A stretch of DNA of 64,000 nucleotides from positions 62,001 through 126,000 of the forward strand of contig NZ_JACYUY010000017.1 of assembly GCF_014842025.1 (NCBI RefSeq). The letters are read 5' to 3'. Numbering within the stretch: position 1 is the stretch's first letter; each line of letters opens with the position of its first letter. Made by a program: the position numbers and the translations under genes. Positions 16,441 to 24,139 of this stretch are shown piece after piece. The DNA comes from Massilia sp. CFBP 13721. Lineage in GTDB: Bacteria > Pseudomonadota > Gammaproteobacteria > Burkholderiales > Burkholderiaceae_D. The notes beneath the pieces are model-generated. The model had not been told where the DNA came from, did not search any database, and worked only from the letters and a program-made list of their open reading frames with translations.

Positions 16441-17516
16441 TGATGCATGGCGCGTTCGGCTCCCGCCGCAGCACCGCGCTCTATTTGGCGGCCTGGGGCC
16501 TGCTCGGGGTGCTGCTGGCCGGCCTGATGGTCGCGGCCGACGCCGCGCCCTGGGGCACGAGCCTGCTGTTCGCGGTCCCGCTGGCACTGGTCTATGGCTG
16601 CGCCAGCGGGTTTTCGGCCTATTACCTGTGCCGCGCCTATCCGCTCGCCAGCCGGCCGCTGCTCTCGGTGCTGGGCGTGTTCACCTGCACGGCAGTGTGC
16701 GCCGGCGCGCTCTGGCTTGCTGCCGGCAGCGGCTTCGCCGAAGCCCTGCGCCCACTGGTGCCGGGCCTGCCGCAGATGACGCGGGCCTTCGCCGCCCTGA
16801 TGTTCGGCCTGGGCGTGATCCTGTACGGCTTGAGCGCGGTGGCGCACTACCTGGCGCTGGAATTCGAGCGTGCGCGCCTGTTCGAGCGGCGCGAACTGGA
16901 GATGAAGCTGGCGGCGCAGGAAGCCGAGCTGCGCATGTTGCGCACCCAGATCGATCCGCACTTCCTGTTCAACAGCCTGAACTCGATCAGCGCGCTGACC
17001 TCGATCGACCCCCAAGGCGCGCGCGGCATGACCTTGCAGCTATCGAGCTTCCTGCGCCGCAGCCTGGGCATGGACGCCCAGCGCAAGGTGCCGCTCGACG
17101 AAGAGATCGCGCTGGTGCGCGACTTCCTGGCGATCGAACAGGTGCGCTTCGGCGCGCGCCTGCGCTTCGAACACGCGATCGGCGCCGGGGCGGGGCAGTG
17201 CCTGCTGCCGCCGATGCTGCTGCAGCCGCTGGTCGAGAACGCCGTCAAGCACGGCATCGGCAACCGGCTCGATGGCGGGCTGGTACGGATCGACGCCGAA
17301 TGCGCCGGGTCGCTCTTGCGCATCCGCGTCGAGAACGACGCCGACGAAGACGCTGCCCCTGCGGCGGCCGGCTGCGGCATCGGTCTCGCCAACGTGCGCC
17401 AGCGCCTGCTGGCGACCTATGCCCATGAGGCGAGCGTGCACTGGACGCGCCTGGATGCGCGCTTCCGGGTCGACATCGCCCTGCCTGTCGAAACCCCATC
17501 CCTGACGGAGGCTTGA
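16440..17516 (+). CDS. LytS-family sensor histidine kinase
   Basis: A 358-residue kinase with about four membrane segments in 1-140 and no obvious periplasmic domain, then a coiled linker and the His_kinase core. The phosphoacceptor is His174 in QIDPHFLFNSLNSIS. The ATP-binding N box reads LLQPLVENAVKHGI and the G box GCGIGLANVRQRL. Autophosphorylation would pass phosphate to the LytTR regulator 4 bp downstream. The start overlaps the LiaF-like stop. The signal is probably relayed through the LiaF-like protein (inference). Confidence 0.93.
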   Translation: MMHGAFGSRRSTALYLAAWGLLGVLLAGLMVAADAAPWGTSLLFAVPLALVYGCASGFSAYYLCRAYPLASRPLLSVLGVFTCTAVCAGALWLAAGSGFAEALRPLVPGLPQMTRAFAALMFGLGVILYGLSAVAHYLALEFERARLFERRELEMKLAAQEAELRMLRTQIDPHFLFNSLNSISALTSIDPQGARGMTLQLSSFLRRSLGMDAQRKVPLDEEIALVRDFLAIEQVRFGARLRFEHAIGAGAGQCLLPPMLLQPLVENAVKHGIGNRLDGGLVRIDAECAGSLLRIRVENDADEDAAPAAAGCGIGLANVRQRLLATYAHEASVHWTRLDARFRVDIALPVETPSLTEA

Positions 17517-17520
17517 ATCC

Positions 17521-18249
17521 ATGCGTGTCATCATCGTCGACGACGAATTCCTGGCGCGCGCAGTGCTGCGCGAATACCTGGCGAGCTTCCCCGCCATCGA
17601 GATCGTGGCCGAATGCGCGAACGGCTTCGAGGCGGTCAAGGCGATCGGCGAACTGCAGCCGGACCTGGTCTTCCTCGATATCCAGATGCCGAAACTCGAT
17701 GGCTTCGAGGTGGTGGAACTGGCCGGCGCCCGTACCCGCTACGTGTTCGTGACGGCCTACGACCAGTTCGCATTGAAGGCCTTCGAAGTGCGTGCGATCG
17801 ACTATCTGCTCAAGCCATTCAGCCGTGAACGGCTGGCGCAGGCGCTGGAGAGCGCCGTGGTACGCGCCACGCCGCCGGAGCAGGTCGAAGCGGTGGCGCT
17901 GGAAGCGGCGCGCCGCAATGGCCCGCTCGAGCGCATCCTGATCCGTGACGGCGCGCGCGTACACGTGGTGCCAACCGCGCAGATCGACTGGATCGAAGCC
18001 CAGGACGACTACGTGCAGATCAGCGCCGGCGGGCGCCCCTACCTGAAGAACGGACGCATGGCCGAACTCGAACAGGGACTCGACCCGGCGCTGTTCGTGC
18101 GCGTGCACCGCTCCTATATCGTCAACGTCGGCGCCATCGAGCGCATCGAGGCGCCGACCAAGGACAGCTGGTGCGCGGTGCTGCGCGACGGGCGGCGCGT
18201 CCCGGTCAGCCGCAGCGGCTACCAGAAACTCAAGGACCTCATGCGCTGA
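17521..18249 (+). CDS. LytTR-family response regulator
   Basis: A 242-residue regulator. The N-terminal receiver domain (1-120) has phosphoacceptor Asp53 (VFLDIQMPKLDGF), acidic Asp7/Asp8, Thr in FVTAYDQF and Lys in YLLKPF. The C-terminal LytTR DNA-binding domain (about 138-240) carries IDWIEAQDDYVQI and FVRVHRSYIVN. It is the partner of the upstream LytS-type kinase. LytTR proteins bind imperfect direct repeats upstream of targets. Its targets are unknown and could include its own operon. Confidence 0.94.
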   Translation: MRVIIVDDEFLARAVLREYLASFPAIEIVAECANGFEAVKAIGELQPDLVFLDIQMPKLDGFEVVELAGARTRYVFVTAYDQFALKAFEVRAIDYLLKPFSRERLAQALESAVVRATPPEQVEAVALEAARRNGPLERILIRDGARVHVVPTAQIDWIEAQDDYVQISAGGRPYLKNGRMAELEQGLDPALFVRVHRSYIVNVGAIERIEAPTKDSWCAVLRDGRRVPVSRSGYQKLKDLMR

Positions 18250-20511
18250 TTATGCGATTAGCCGTTCGACCTGCCACCAGCGCGGCAGCAGCTCGCGCAC
18301 CGCGGGCTGGTCGAAGCGGTCGTCGATCAGGTAGACCACGCCCAAGTCCTGCTCGGTGCGGATCACGCGCCCGGCCGCCTGCACCACCTTCTGCAAACCG
18401 GGATACAGATACGTGTAGTCGTAACCGGCGCCGAACATTGCCTGCATGCGCGTGCGCAGCTGCTCGTTCACCGGGTTCAGTTGCGGCAGGCCGAGGGTAG
18501 CGACAAAGGCGCCGATCAAGCGTGCACCGGGCAAATCAATGCCTTCGCCGAAGGAGCCGCCCAGCACCGCAAAGCCAATGCCGCGGCCATCGGGCTGGAA
18601 GCGATCGAGGAATGCGGCGCGTTCGCCTTCGCTCATGCGCCGCTCCTGGCGCCAGATCGGCACGTCGGGATACTGCTGCGCGAACAGGCTGGCCGCCTGT
18701 TCCAGGTAATCGAAGCTGCTGAAGAAGGCCAGGTAATTGCCGGGCGCCTGCGCGTACTGCTCGCCCATCAGGCGCGCGATCGGCGCCAGCGAGGCGCTGC
18801 GGTGCTGGTAGCGCGTCGAGATGCGGTTCGCCACGTGCACGGCAAGCTGGCCGGCCGTGAAGGGCGATTCGACGTCGATCCAGCCGGTGTTTTCGGGCAT
18901 GCCGAGCAGGTCGGCGAAATAATGCCAGGGGCTGAGCGTGGCCGAGAACAGCGTCACCGAATGGGCGCCCTCGAAACGCGGTTTCAGGAACGGCGCCGGC
19001 ACCACGTTGCGGATGCACAGCAGGCTGTCTTTACCCTGGCGCGTGAGGTCGCACAGCGAATGCTCGCCAAAGGATTCGGCCAGGCGCGCGAAGGCCATGG
19101 CGTCGAAATGAAAGCGCTGCAGCGCCGCGTCGAGCGGACCGGGATTTTCGGCGACGAAGTCGTTGATGGTGCTGGTGGCGTTGGCGAGCGCGGTGAGCAG
19201 CTTGTCGTTGGGGACGCCCAGCACCTGGTAGGGCAGCGGCGCATCCGCGTCGATCTGGCCCCAGGCGCGCGCGATCTTCGACAGCGCCTTTTTGACCAGC
19301 GGTGGCGCGGCGGCGCGGGCCGCGCGCAGGACGGTGCGATCGAGTTCGCACGAATACATCGAACGCGCGCGCGACACCATGTTGTGCGCTTCGTCGACCA
19401 GCACGCTGGCACGCCAGCCATTGGCCTGGGCCAGCGCGTACAGCATCGCGCTGCCGTCGAAATAATAGTTGTAGTCGCCGATCGCGACGTCGGTCCAGCG
19501 CGCCATCTCGCTGCCCAGGTAGTAGGGGCAGACGTCGTGCGCCAGGCCTATATCGCGCAGCGCGGCGCGGTCGAGGACTGGCACGCCGAGCGCGGCCTGG
19601 CGCGCGGCGGGCAGGCGGTCGTAGAAGCCGCGCGCCAGCGGACAGGACTCGCCATGGCAGGCTTTGTCCGGATGCTCGCAGGCCTTGTCGCGCGCGGCCA
19701 GTTCCAGCACGCGCAGCGGTAACCCGGGCGCCGCGCTGCGGATCGCTTGTGCCGCGTCCAGTGCCAGCTGGCGGCCCGGCGTTTTCGCGGCGAGGAAGAA
19801 GATCTTGTCGATGCGCTGGGCGGGCGCCGCTTTCAGTACCGGGAACAGGCTGCCGATCGTCTTGCCGATGCCGGTCGGGGCCTGGGCCAGCAGGCAGCGT
19901 CCCGTGCTGTTCGCCTTGAACACGGTTTCGGCGAGCTGGCGCTGGCCGGGGCGGAAATCGGCGTGCGGAAAGCGCAGGCCGGCCAGGGCTGCGTCGCGCG
20001 CCTCGCGGTGGCGCAGTTCCTGTTCGGCCCAGGCGACGAAGCGTCCGCAGGCGTCTTCGAACATGGCCTCCAGTTCGGCGGCAGTGCGCGTTTCGCGCAA
20101 GGACGTCTCCAGGCCGCTGCCGATCTCGTAGTAGACCAGCGCCAGGTTGACGCTGTCGAGTCCGCGCGCGGCGCACAGCAGGTGGCCATAGACGCGCAAC
20201 TGGGCCCAGTGCAGGTGGCGGTGGTTGTCCGGCATCGACGACAACTGGCCGCGGTAGGTCTTGATTTCTTCCAGCAGGTGCTGCGCCGGGTCGTAGCCGT
20301 CGGCGCGGCCGCGCACGTGCAGCGGACCGAAGTCGCCTGCCAGGCTCACTTCGGCCTGGTAACCGTCGCCGCGGCGCGCGGTCACGACCTGGTGGCCGGC
20401 GATGCCTTCCTGCGCGGTGGGCGAGGGCGTGAAGCGCAGGTCGAGGTCACCGCGCTTGGCCGTGAATTCGCATAGTGCGCGCACGGCGACGACATAGGCC
20501 GGAGCGGTCAA
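18250..20511 (-). CDS. Fe-S Rad3/XPD-family DNA helicase with nuclease-like N-terminal domain
   Basis: A 753-residue superfamily 2 helicase. Start TTG 20511 overlaps the FAN1-like stop (TTGA). Walker A is APTGIGKT (211-218) and the DEAH box LVDEAHN (371-377). Cys278, Cys285, Cys290 and Cys328 match the four ligands of an XPD/DinG 4Fe-4S cluster. The C-terminal helicase motifs include QAAGRVIRTEQD. Residues 66-90 read HVRGRADGYDP then LLEEIKTYRG, a PD-(D/E)XK (RecB/Cas4-like) pattern ahead of the helicase. Probably unwinds and perhaps cuts DNA during crosslink or SOS repair together with the neighbouring nuclease. Confidence 0.9.
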   Translation of the reverse strand: MTAPAYVVAVRALCEFTAKRGDLDLRFTPSPTAQEGIAGHQVVTARRGDGYQAEVSLAGDFGPLHVRGRADGYDPAQHLLEEIKTYRGQLSSMPDNHRHLHWAQLRVYGHLLCAARGLDSVNLALVYYEIGSGLETSLRETRTAAELEAMFEDACGRFVAWAEQELRHREARDAALAGLRFPHADFRPGQRQLAETVFKANSTGRCLLAQAPTGIGKTIGSLFPVLKAAPAQRIDKIFFLAAKTPGRQLALDAAQAIRSAAPGLPLRVLELAARDKACEHPDKACHGESCPLARGFYDRLPAARQAALGVPVLDRAALRDIGLAHDVCPYYLGSEMARWTDVAIGDYNYYFDGSAMLYALAQANGWRASVLVDEAHNMVSRARSMYSCELDRTVLRAARAAAPPLVKKALSKIARAWGQIDADAPLPYQVLGVPNDKLLTALANATSTINDFVAENPGPLDAALQRFHFDAMAFARLAESFGEHSLCDLTRQGKDSLLCIRNVVPAPFLKPRFEGAHSVTLFSATLSPWHYFADLLGMPENTGWIDVESPFTAGQLAVHVANRISTRYQHRSASLAPIARLMGEQYAQAPGNYLAFFSSFDYLEQAASLFAQQYPDVPIWRQERRMSEGERAAFLDRFQPDGRGIGFAVLGGSFGEGIDLPGARLIGAFVATLGLPQLNPVNEQLRTRMQAMFGAGYDYTYLYPGLQKVVQAAGRVIRTEQDLGVVYLIDDRFDQPAVRELLPRWWQVERLIA

Positions 20512-22157
20512 GCAGCCTGCTCCCACTGCAGGTAGCACACGGCCACCGGCATCTCGTGCGTGGCGCAGTAATCGATCCAGCGCAGCTGGTTGTCCTGCAG
20601 GCGGTCGCCGGGGCCCTTGACTTCGATCATGCGGTAGCGCTTCTCGAGCGGCCAGAACTGGATCAGGTCCGGGAAGCCGGTGCGGTTGGCCTTGACGTCG
20701 GCCAGGATGCGCTCGCACCAACGCTTGACGTGCGTGGCCGGGATGCAGTCGAGCGCCAGTTCGAGCAGCGCGCGGTCGAGGTATTCCCAGGACACGAAGG
20801 GCGCCGAGATGCCGGCCTTTTCCTCGAAGTGCGCGAGGATGGTGGCGCGGTAGCGGCCGTCGTCGCACTGGGCCAGGCAATCGGCGAATTCGGCGGCGCG
20901 GCGCTGGTGGAAGTCGAGGCTGTGCAAATCGGCCGGCGCGCGGTGGAACGGATGGAAGAAGGCGCCCGGAATGGCGGCGAAGATGGCGCGCCAGCACAGT
21001 AGCCCGAACAGGGCATTCGCCAGCATGTTCTCGACATAGAACACGGGTGCTTCCTTGCAGCCCAGGTGGTCGCGCACGGCGCCTTCGACCCAGGGACCAT
21101 CGCAGGGAACCGGCAGGCACAGGTCCAGGCGCAGGGGGGCGGCGGGGCGGGGCACGATCGCCTTGGGATGGCCGAGTTTGCGTGCCAGGCGCGGCTTGAC
21201 GCGTGACAGGTGCTGCCGTTCGGCGTCGTTCTCGGGCGCGCGCTCGGCTTCCTGCAGCAATTGCCAGGCCTCCGGATAGCGCTCGGCCTTTTCCAATACC
21301 CGGATCGCGCGCCCGCGCGAACCCGGATAGCCGCAGCGCGTGTAGACATCGATGGCGCGCTGCCAGTCTTGCTGCTTTTCGAAATGCTGGCCGACCTGGA
21401 ACAGGAATTTCTCGCGCCGGCCTTCCAGCCAGTCGTTGTCGAAGGCGTGGATCGGCAGCTCTTCCATGACATCCTCGATCGGCGCGAGGCCCTCGGCGAA
21501 GCGCTCCTTGCAGGCGTGCAGGTGCAGGTAATGGTCGATGTCGCGGCGGTCGCGGAAGCCGCGCGAGGCTTCGGAAAACTCGACCTGTTCGTAACGGAAC
21601 AGGCCCAGGTCGGCGAGCACGAATTCGGTCCAGTCCTGGCGCAGGTTGCCGAAGAAAATCAGGCGCAGGCGGTCGCACAGCGGTTTCACGAGGATGCGCA
21701 GGGCGACGTCGGTGCAGCCGGCATACCAGTTCGAAAACGCGCGGCAATCGGCAAAGGATGCACGCAGGGCTTCGAGTTGATCGGCCTTGCGTGCAGTCTT
21801 TTGGAGCAGATGGGAATGGAAAGCGTCGGCGATCTCGGGCTTGGCCAGCAGGTCGAACAGTTCGTCGAGCGAGAGCACGGGGTCGATCTCGATCCAGCCT
21901 GAGGGCAGCAATTGCTGCGCCGCTGCGACCGGGCAACCGATCTCCGCATAATTCATTTTGCTGGCGCGGAACAGGTTCCCTTTTCGCATCACCATGCGCA
22001 CGAACAGCGCACGCGCCGCCTGGGGCAGCGCCGGGAAGGCGGCGATGAAGGCTTGCTCTTCATCGGTGAGCAGGTCGGCATAGCGCCCGCCGATCCAATC
22101 CAGGACCTTCTGGAAATTATCCAGATAATAAAACTCGTTTTCCAGAACCCTGTTCAT
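20508..22157 (-). CDS. FAN1-like VRR-NUC structure-specific nuclease
   Basis: A 549-residue protein, close to the length of bacterial FAN1 (about 555). The C-terminal VRR-NUC domain shows GFPDLIQFWP, MIEVKGPGDRLQDNQLRWID and a final strand, so the catalytic Asp, Glu and Lys of PD-(D/E)XK are present. The N-terminal part is helical with the FAN1 pattern LENEFYYLDNFQKVLDWI. FAN1 trims 5' flaps and unhooks DNA interstrand crosslinks. ATG 22157 is preferred, but an upstream TTG at 22172 is possible; no strong ribosome site is seen. First gene of the repair operon, with a LexA box just upstream. Confidence 0.9.
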   Translation of the reverse strand: MNRVLENEFYYLDNFQKVLDWIGGRYADLLTDEEQAFIAAFPALPQAARALFVRMVMRKGNLFRASKMNYAEIGCPVAAAQQLLPSGWIEIDPVLSLDELFDLLAKPEIADAFHSHLLQKTARKADQLEALRASFADCRAFSNWYAGCTDVALRILVKPLCDRLRLIFFGNLRQDWTEFVLADLGLFRYEQVEFSEASRGFRDRRDIDHYLHLHACKERFAEGLAPIEDVMEELPIHAFDNDWLEGRREKFLFQVGQHFEKQQDWQRAIDVYTRCGYPGSRGRAIRVLEKAERYPEAWQLLQEAERAPENDAERQHLSRVKPRLARKLGHPKAIVPRPAAPLRLDLCLPVPCDGPWVEGAVRDHLGCKEAPVFYVENMLANALFGLLCWRAIFAAIPGAFFHPFHRAPADLHSLDFHQRRAAEFADCLAQCDDGRYRATILAHFEEKAGISAPFVSWEYLDRALLELALDCIPATHVKRWCERILADVKANRTGFPDLIQFWPLEKRYRMIEVKGPGDRLQDNQLRWIDYCATHEMPVAVCYLQWEQAA

Positions 22158-22170
22158 GATGTGCGGCGAC

Positions 22171-22190
22171 AACTGTGCTTATGTACAGTA
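22171..22190 (-). promoter_or_regulatory. LexA (SOS) box overlapping the -10 of the FAN1/helicase operon
   Basis: CTGT (22173-22176), eight bases, then ACAG (22185-22188): the exact CTGT-N8-ACAG LexA core, flanked by further symmetric bases. On the minus strand it overlaps a TATACT -10 (22187-22192) and lies 16 bp upstream of ATG 22157. LexA would block RNA polymerase here until DNA damage. Confidence 0.8.
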
Positions 22191-22259
22191 TAGCCGCAGG
22201 GCCTGTCCAGGCCCAGACCTTTCGGCCGCGTTCAGCTGCGGCCGTGGTTTTTTGCCACA

Positions 22260-23102
22260 TCAGGGCTTGCCCGGCTTGCGCGCGCAGTGCGGCCCCTTGC
22301 AGGCGGCGGCTGCTTCGCGCTCGCCGCGATGGCGTTCCGAATGCTGGATGATGGCCGAGATCAACGCGACGTCGCTGTCAACCGCCGTCTCGCCACTGGT
22401 AGCGGCCTTGCGCTGGCGGGTGGCGTCAGGCTTCGCTTTTGCCGTGGCGACGGGGCGCGCCTTGGCCGGCTTGGCGGCGCGGCTTGCGCTCTTCGCTGGC
22501 TTGTCCGCCTTTTTAGCGGTCGCCGGCGCTGCGGCCTTGGTCACCTTTTTCTCCGTGGCCGGACGCGCAGGAGCCACCGGCGCCTCGGCGTTGACGACCT
22601 TTTTCTCGGCAGTGACATGCTTTGCCTGGGCTGGTGGCGTCTCGGCCTTGGCGAGTGTCGGTTGCACGCTTTCCGGCGCTGGGCGCGGCGTTGGCGTCGG
22701 CCTTGCGCCCGCGAGTTCATGTGGCGGCAGCATGACCAGCGGCGGCAGGGCGCTCGCAACCGCCGTGTCCCGCGCCGGTGCGGACTCGTCGACAATGACG
22801 GCCGTGCGCGGCGCGTCGGCGGCGGGCGCCGGGGCCGGCACGGTCGGCGACGGCGGGGGAGCGTCGGCCAGCAACGGCGGCACTGGATTGGCCAGCTCGT
22901 GTTGCGCAATCAGTTCCTGCCCGGTCTGGTGATTGTCGTAGGCGAGCCACGCGACCCCGCCGGCAAGGATGCCGACCAGCGCCGCCGCCGCGCCGTAAGA
23001 GGCCAGGCGCACCCCGGACATGCGCGTGCCCGGACGGCGGGCGGAATCGCGTTCGAGCATCGCCAGAATGTTTTCCTCGCCGGCGGCGCGCCGCGACGAC
23101 AT
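22260..23102 (-). CDS. Hypothetical membrane-anchored Lys/Ala/Pro-rich protein
   Basis: A 280-residue protein from ATG 23102 (weak ribosome site). It has a short cytoplasmic N terminus, one membrane segment at about 34-54 (SYGAAAALVGILAGGVAWLAY), then a Pro/Ala-rich linker and a long low-complexity stretch rich in Lys and Ala (KKVTKAAAPATAKKADKP style), ending near HSERHRGEREAAA and two Cys. The tail resembles histone-H1-like or cell-wall-spanning linkers. No catalytic domain is visible and function is unknown. It is divergent from the T6SS-linked M15 peptidase, so it may share a promoter region with it. Confidence 0.7.
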   Translation of the reverse strand: MSSRRAAGEENILAMLERDSARRPGTRMSGVRLASYGAAAALVGILAGGVAWLAYDNHQTGQELIAQHELANPVPPLLADAPPPSPTVPAPAPAADAPRTAVIVDESAPARDTAVASALPPLVMLPPHELAGARPTPTPRPAPESVQPTLAKAETPPAQAKHVTAEKKVVNAEAPVAPARPATEKKVTKAAAPATAKKADKPAKSASRAAKPAKARPVATAKAKPDATRQRKAATSGETAVDSDVALISAIIQHSERHRGEREAAAACKGPHCARKPGKP

Positions 23103-23207
23103 CAGGTTTGGTCTTGTCGAGCCTGCTTGATTTTCGTCTGTAGGGCGCACTGCATACCTCCTAAGATGGTCGTTTCTGCTCTGATTAGAAACAATCTGGG
23201 AGAATCC

Positions 23208-24044
23208 ATGCTGATCTTTGTCGCACTTCTGTATTTTTGCGTCGCTTGCAGCCTGATTTGGCTGGCATGTTTCCCGAGCGGCCGGACATTGATCAATCAA
23301 TTGGTGGTTGGCTTGCGCAGCCGGCTCGGGCGCGTGGCGCTGCGGCGTCCCGGCGCGGGAGCGAACCTGCTGCCCGGACGGCGCGCGTTGCGCGGCCACG
23401 TCGAGGGGTTGTCGCAGTGGCTGCGCAAACACTGGATCGTACTGGCGCTTGTCGTGCCGGCGGTGGCGATTCCCTCGCTGCTGGCACTGGCCCTGCGCAC
23501 GCCCGACATGCTGCCTGGCTACGAACCAATCGCAGCCTTGCCCGACGCCCAGATCGCCGCGCTCCTGCAAGGCGAGCAACTGGTGCCGCCCAGCGATCCG
23601 CCGCCGCTCGCCTTTGGTACCCAGGAAGTGGTGCAGGTGCGGCCGATGCTGGTCAACGCGAGCCGCAACTGGGGTCTGATGCATCCGGAGTTCAACCAGC
23701 GGTTGCTGCTGGCATTCAAGATCATGAAGGAAAAGCATGGCTACGACATGGCCTTGCTCGAGGGTTACCGCAGTCCGGCGCGCCAGGATCTGCTGGCCTC
23801 GATGGGCGGCGCGGTGACCAACGCGCGCGCCTTCCAGAGCTGGCACCAGTATGGCCTTGCAGCCGACTGCGCGTTCTGGCGCGACGGCAAGCTCGTGATT
23901 TCGGAAAAGGATCCCTGGGCCATGCGCGGCTACCAGCTCTACGGCGAGGTTGCCGAACAGCTTGGCCTGACCTGGGGCGGACGCTGGAAGATGATGGATT
24001 TGGGCCATACCGAGCTGCGCTTGCGGGGTGTGATGCGCCGATGA
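23208..24044 (+). CDS. tagX: T6SS-associated M15 (VanY-type) peptidase, TagX-like
   Basis: A 278-residue protein with ribosome site GGGAG before ATG 23208. Two hydrophobic segments (about 2-21 and 76-97) anchor it in the inner membrane. The periplasmic M15 domain shows LLEGYRSPARQ, SWHQYGLAADCAF and MDLGHTELR, giving zinc ligands His213, Asp220 and His267. TagX of Acinetobacter is an L,D-endopeptidase needed for T6SS assembly and has the same layout. Here it sits 95 bp before tssM, which supports a role in opening peptidoglycan for the apparatus. Confidence 0.85.
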   Translation: MLIFVALLYFCVACSLIWLACFPSGRTLINQLVVGLRSRLGRVALRRPGAGANLLPGRRALRGHVEGLSQWLRKHWIVLALVVPAVAIPSLLALALRTPDMLPGYEPIAALPDAQIAALLQGEQLVPPSDPPPLAFGTQEVVQVRPMLVNASRNWGLMHPEFNQRLLLAFKIMKEKHGYDMALLEGYRSPARQDLLASMGGAVTNARAFQSWHQYGLAADCAFWRDGKLVISEKDPWAMRGYQLYGEVAEQLGLTWGGRWKMMDLGHTELRLRGVMRR

Positions 24045-24062
24045 GACGCCCGTCCGAGGTTG

Positions 24063-24107
24063 CGAAAAGTCAAATTTTCGATAGGCAATAAATGCGAGCA
24101 TTGCCTG
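24063..24107. repeat. Two adjacent dyads between tagX-like gene and tssM
   Basis: CGAAAA (24063-24068) pairs with TTTTCG (24075-24080). GGCAAT (24084-24089) pairs with ATTGCC (24100-24105). They may be operators or mRNA hairpins controlling tssM, whose start codon has no visible ribosome site. Confidence 0.4.
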
Positions 24108-24139
24108 TCTGACCTTTCCCAACTTCACACACTCCCGCC

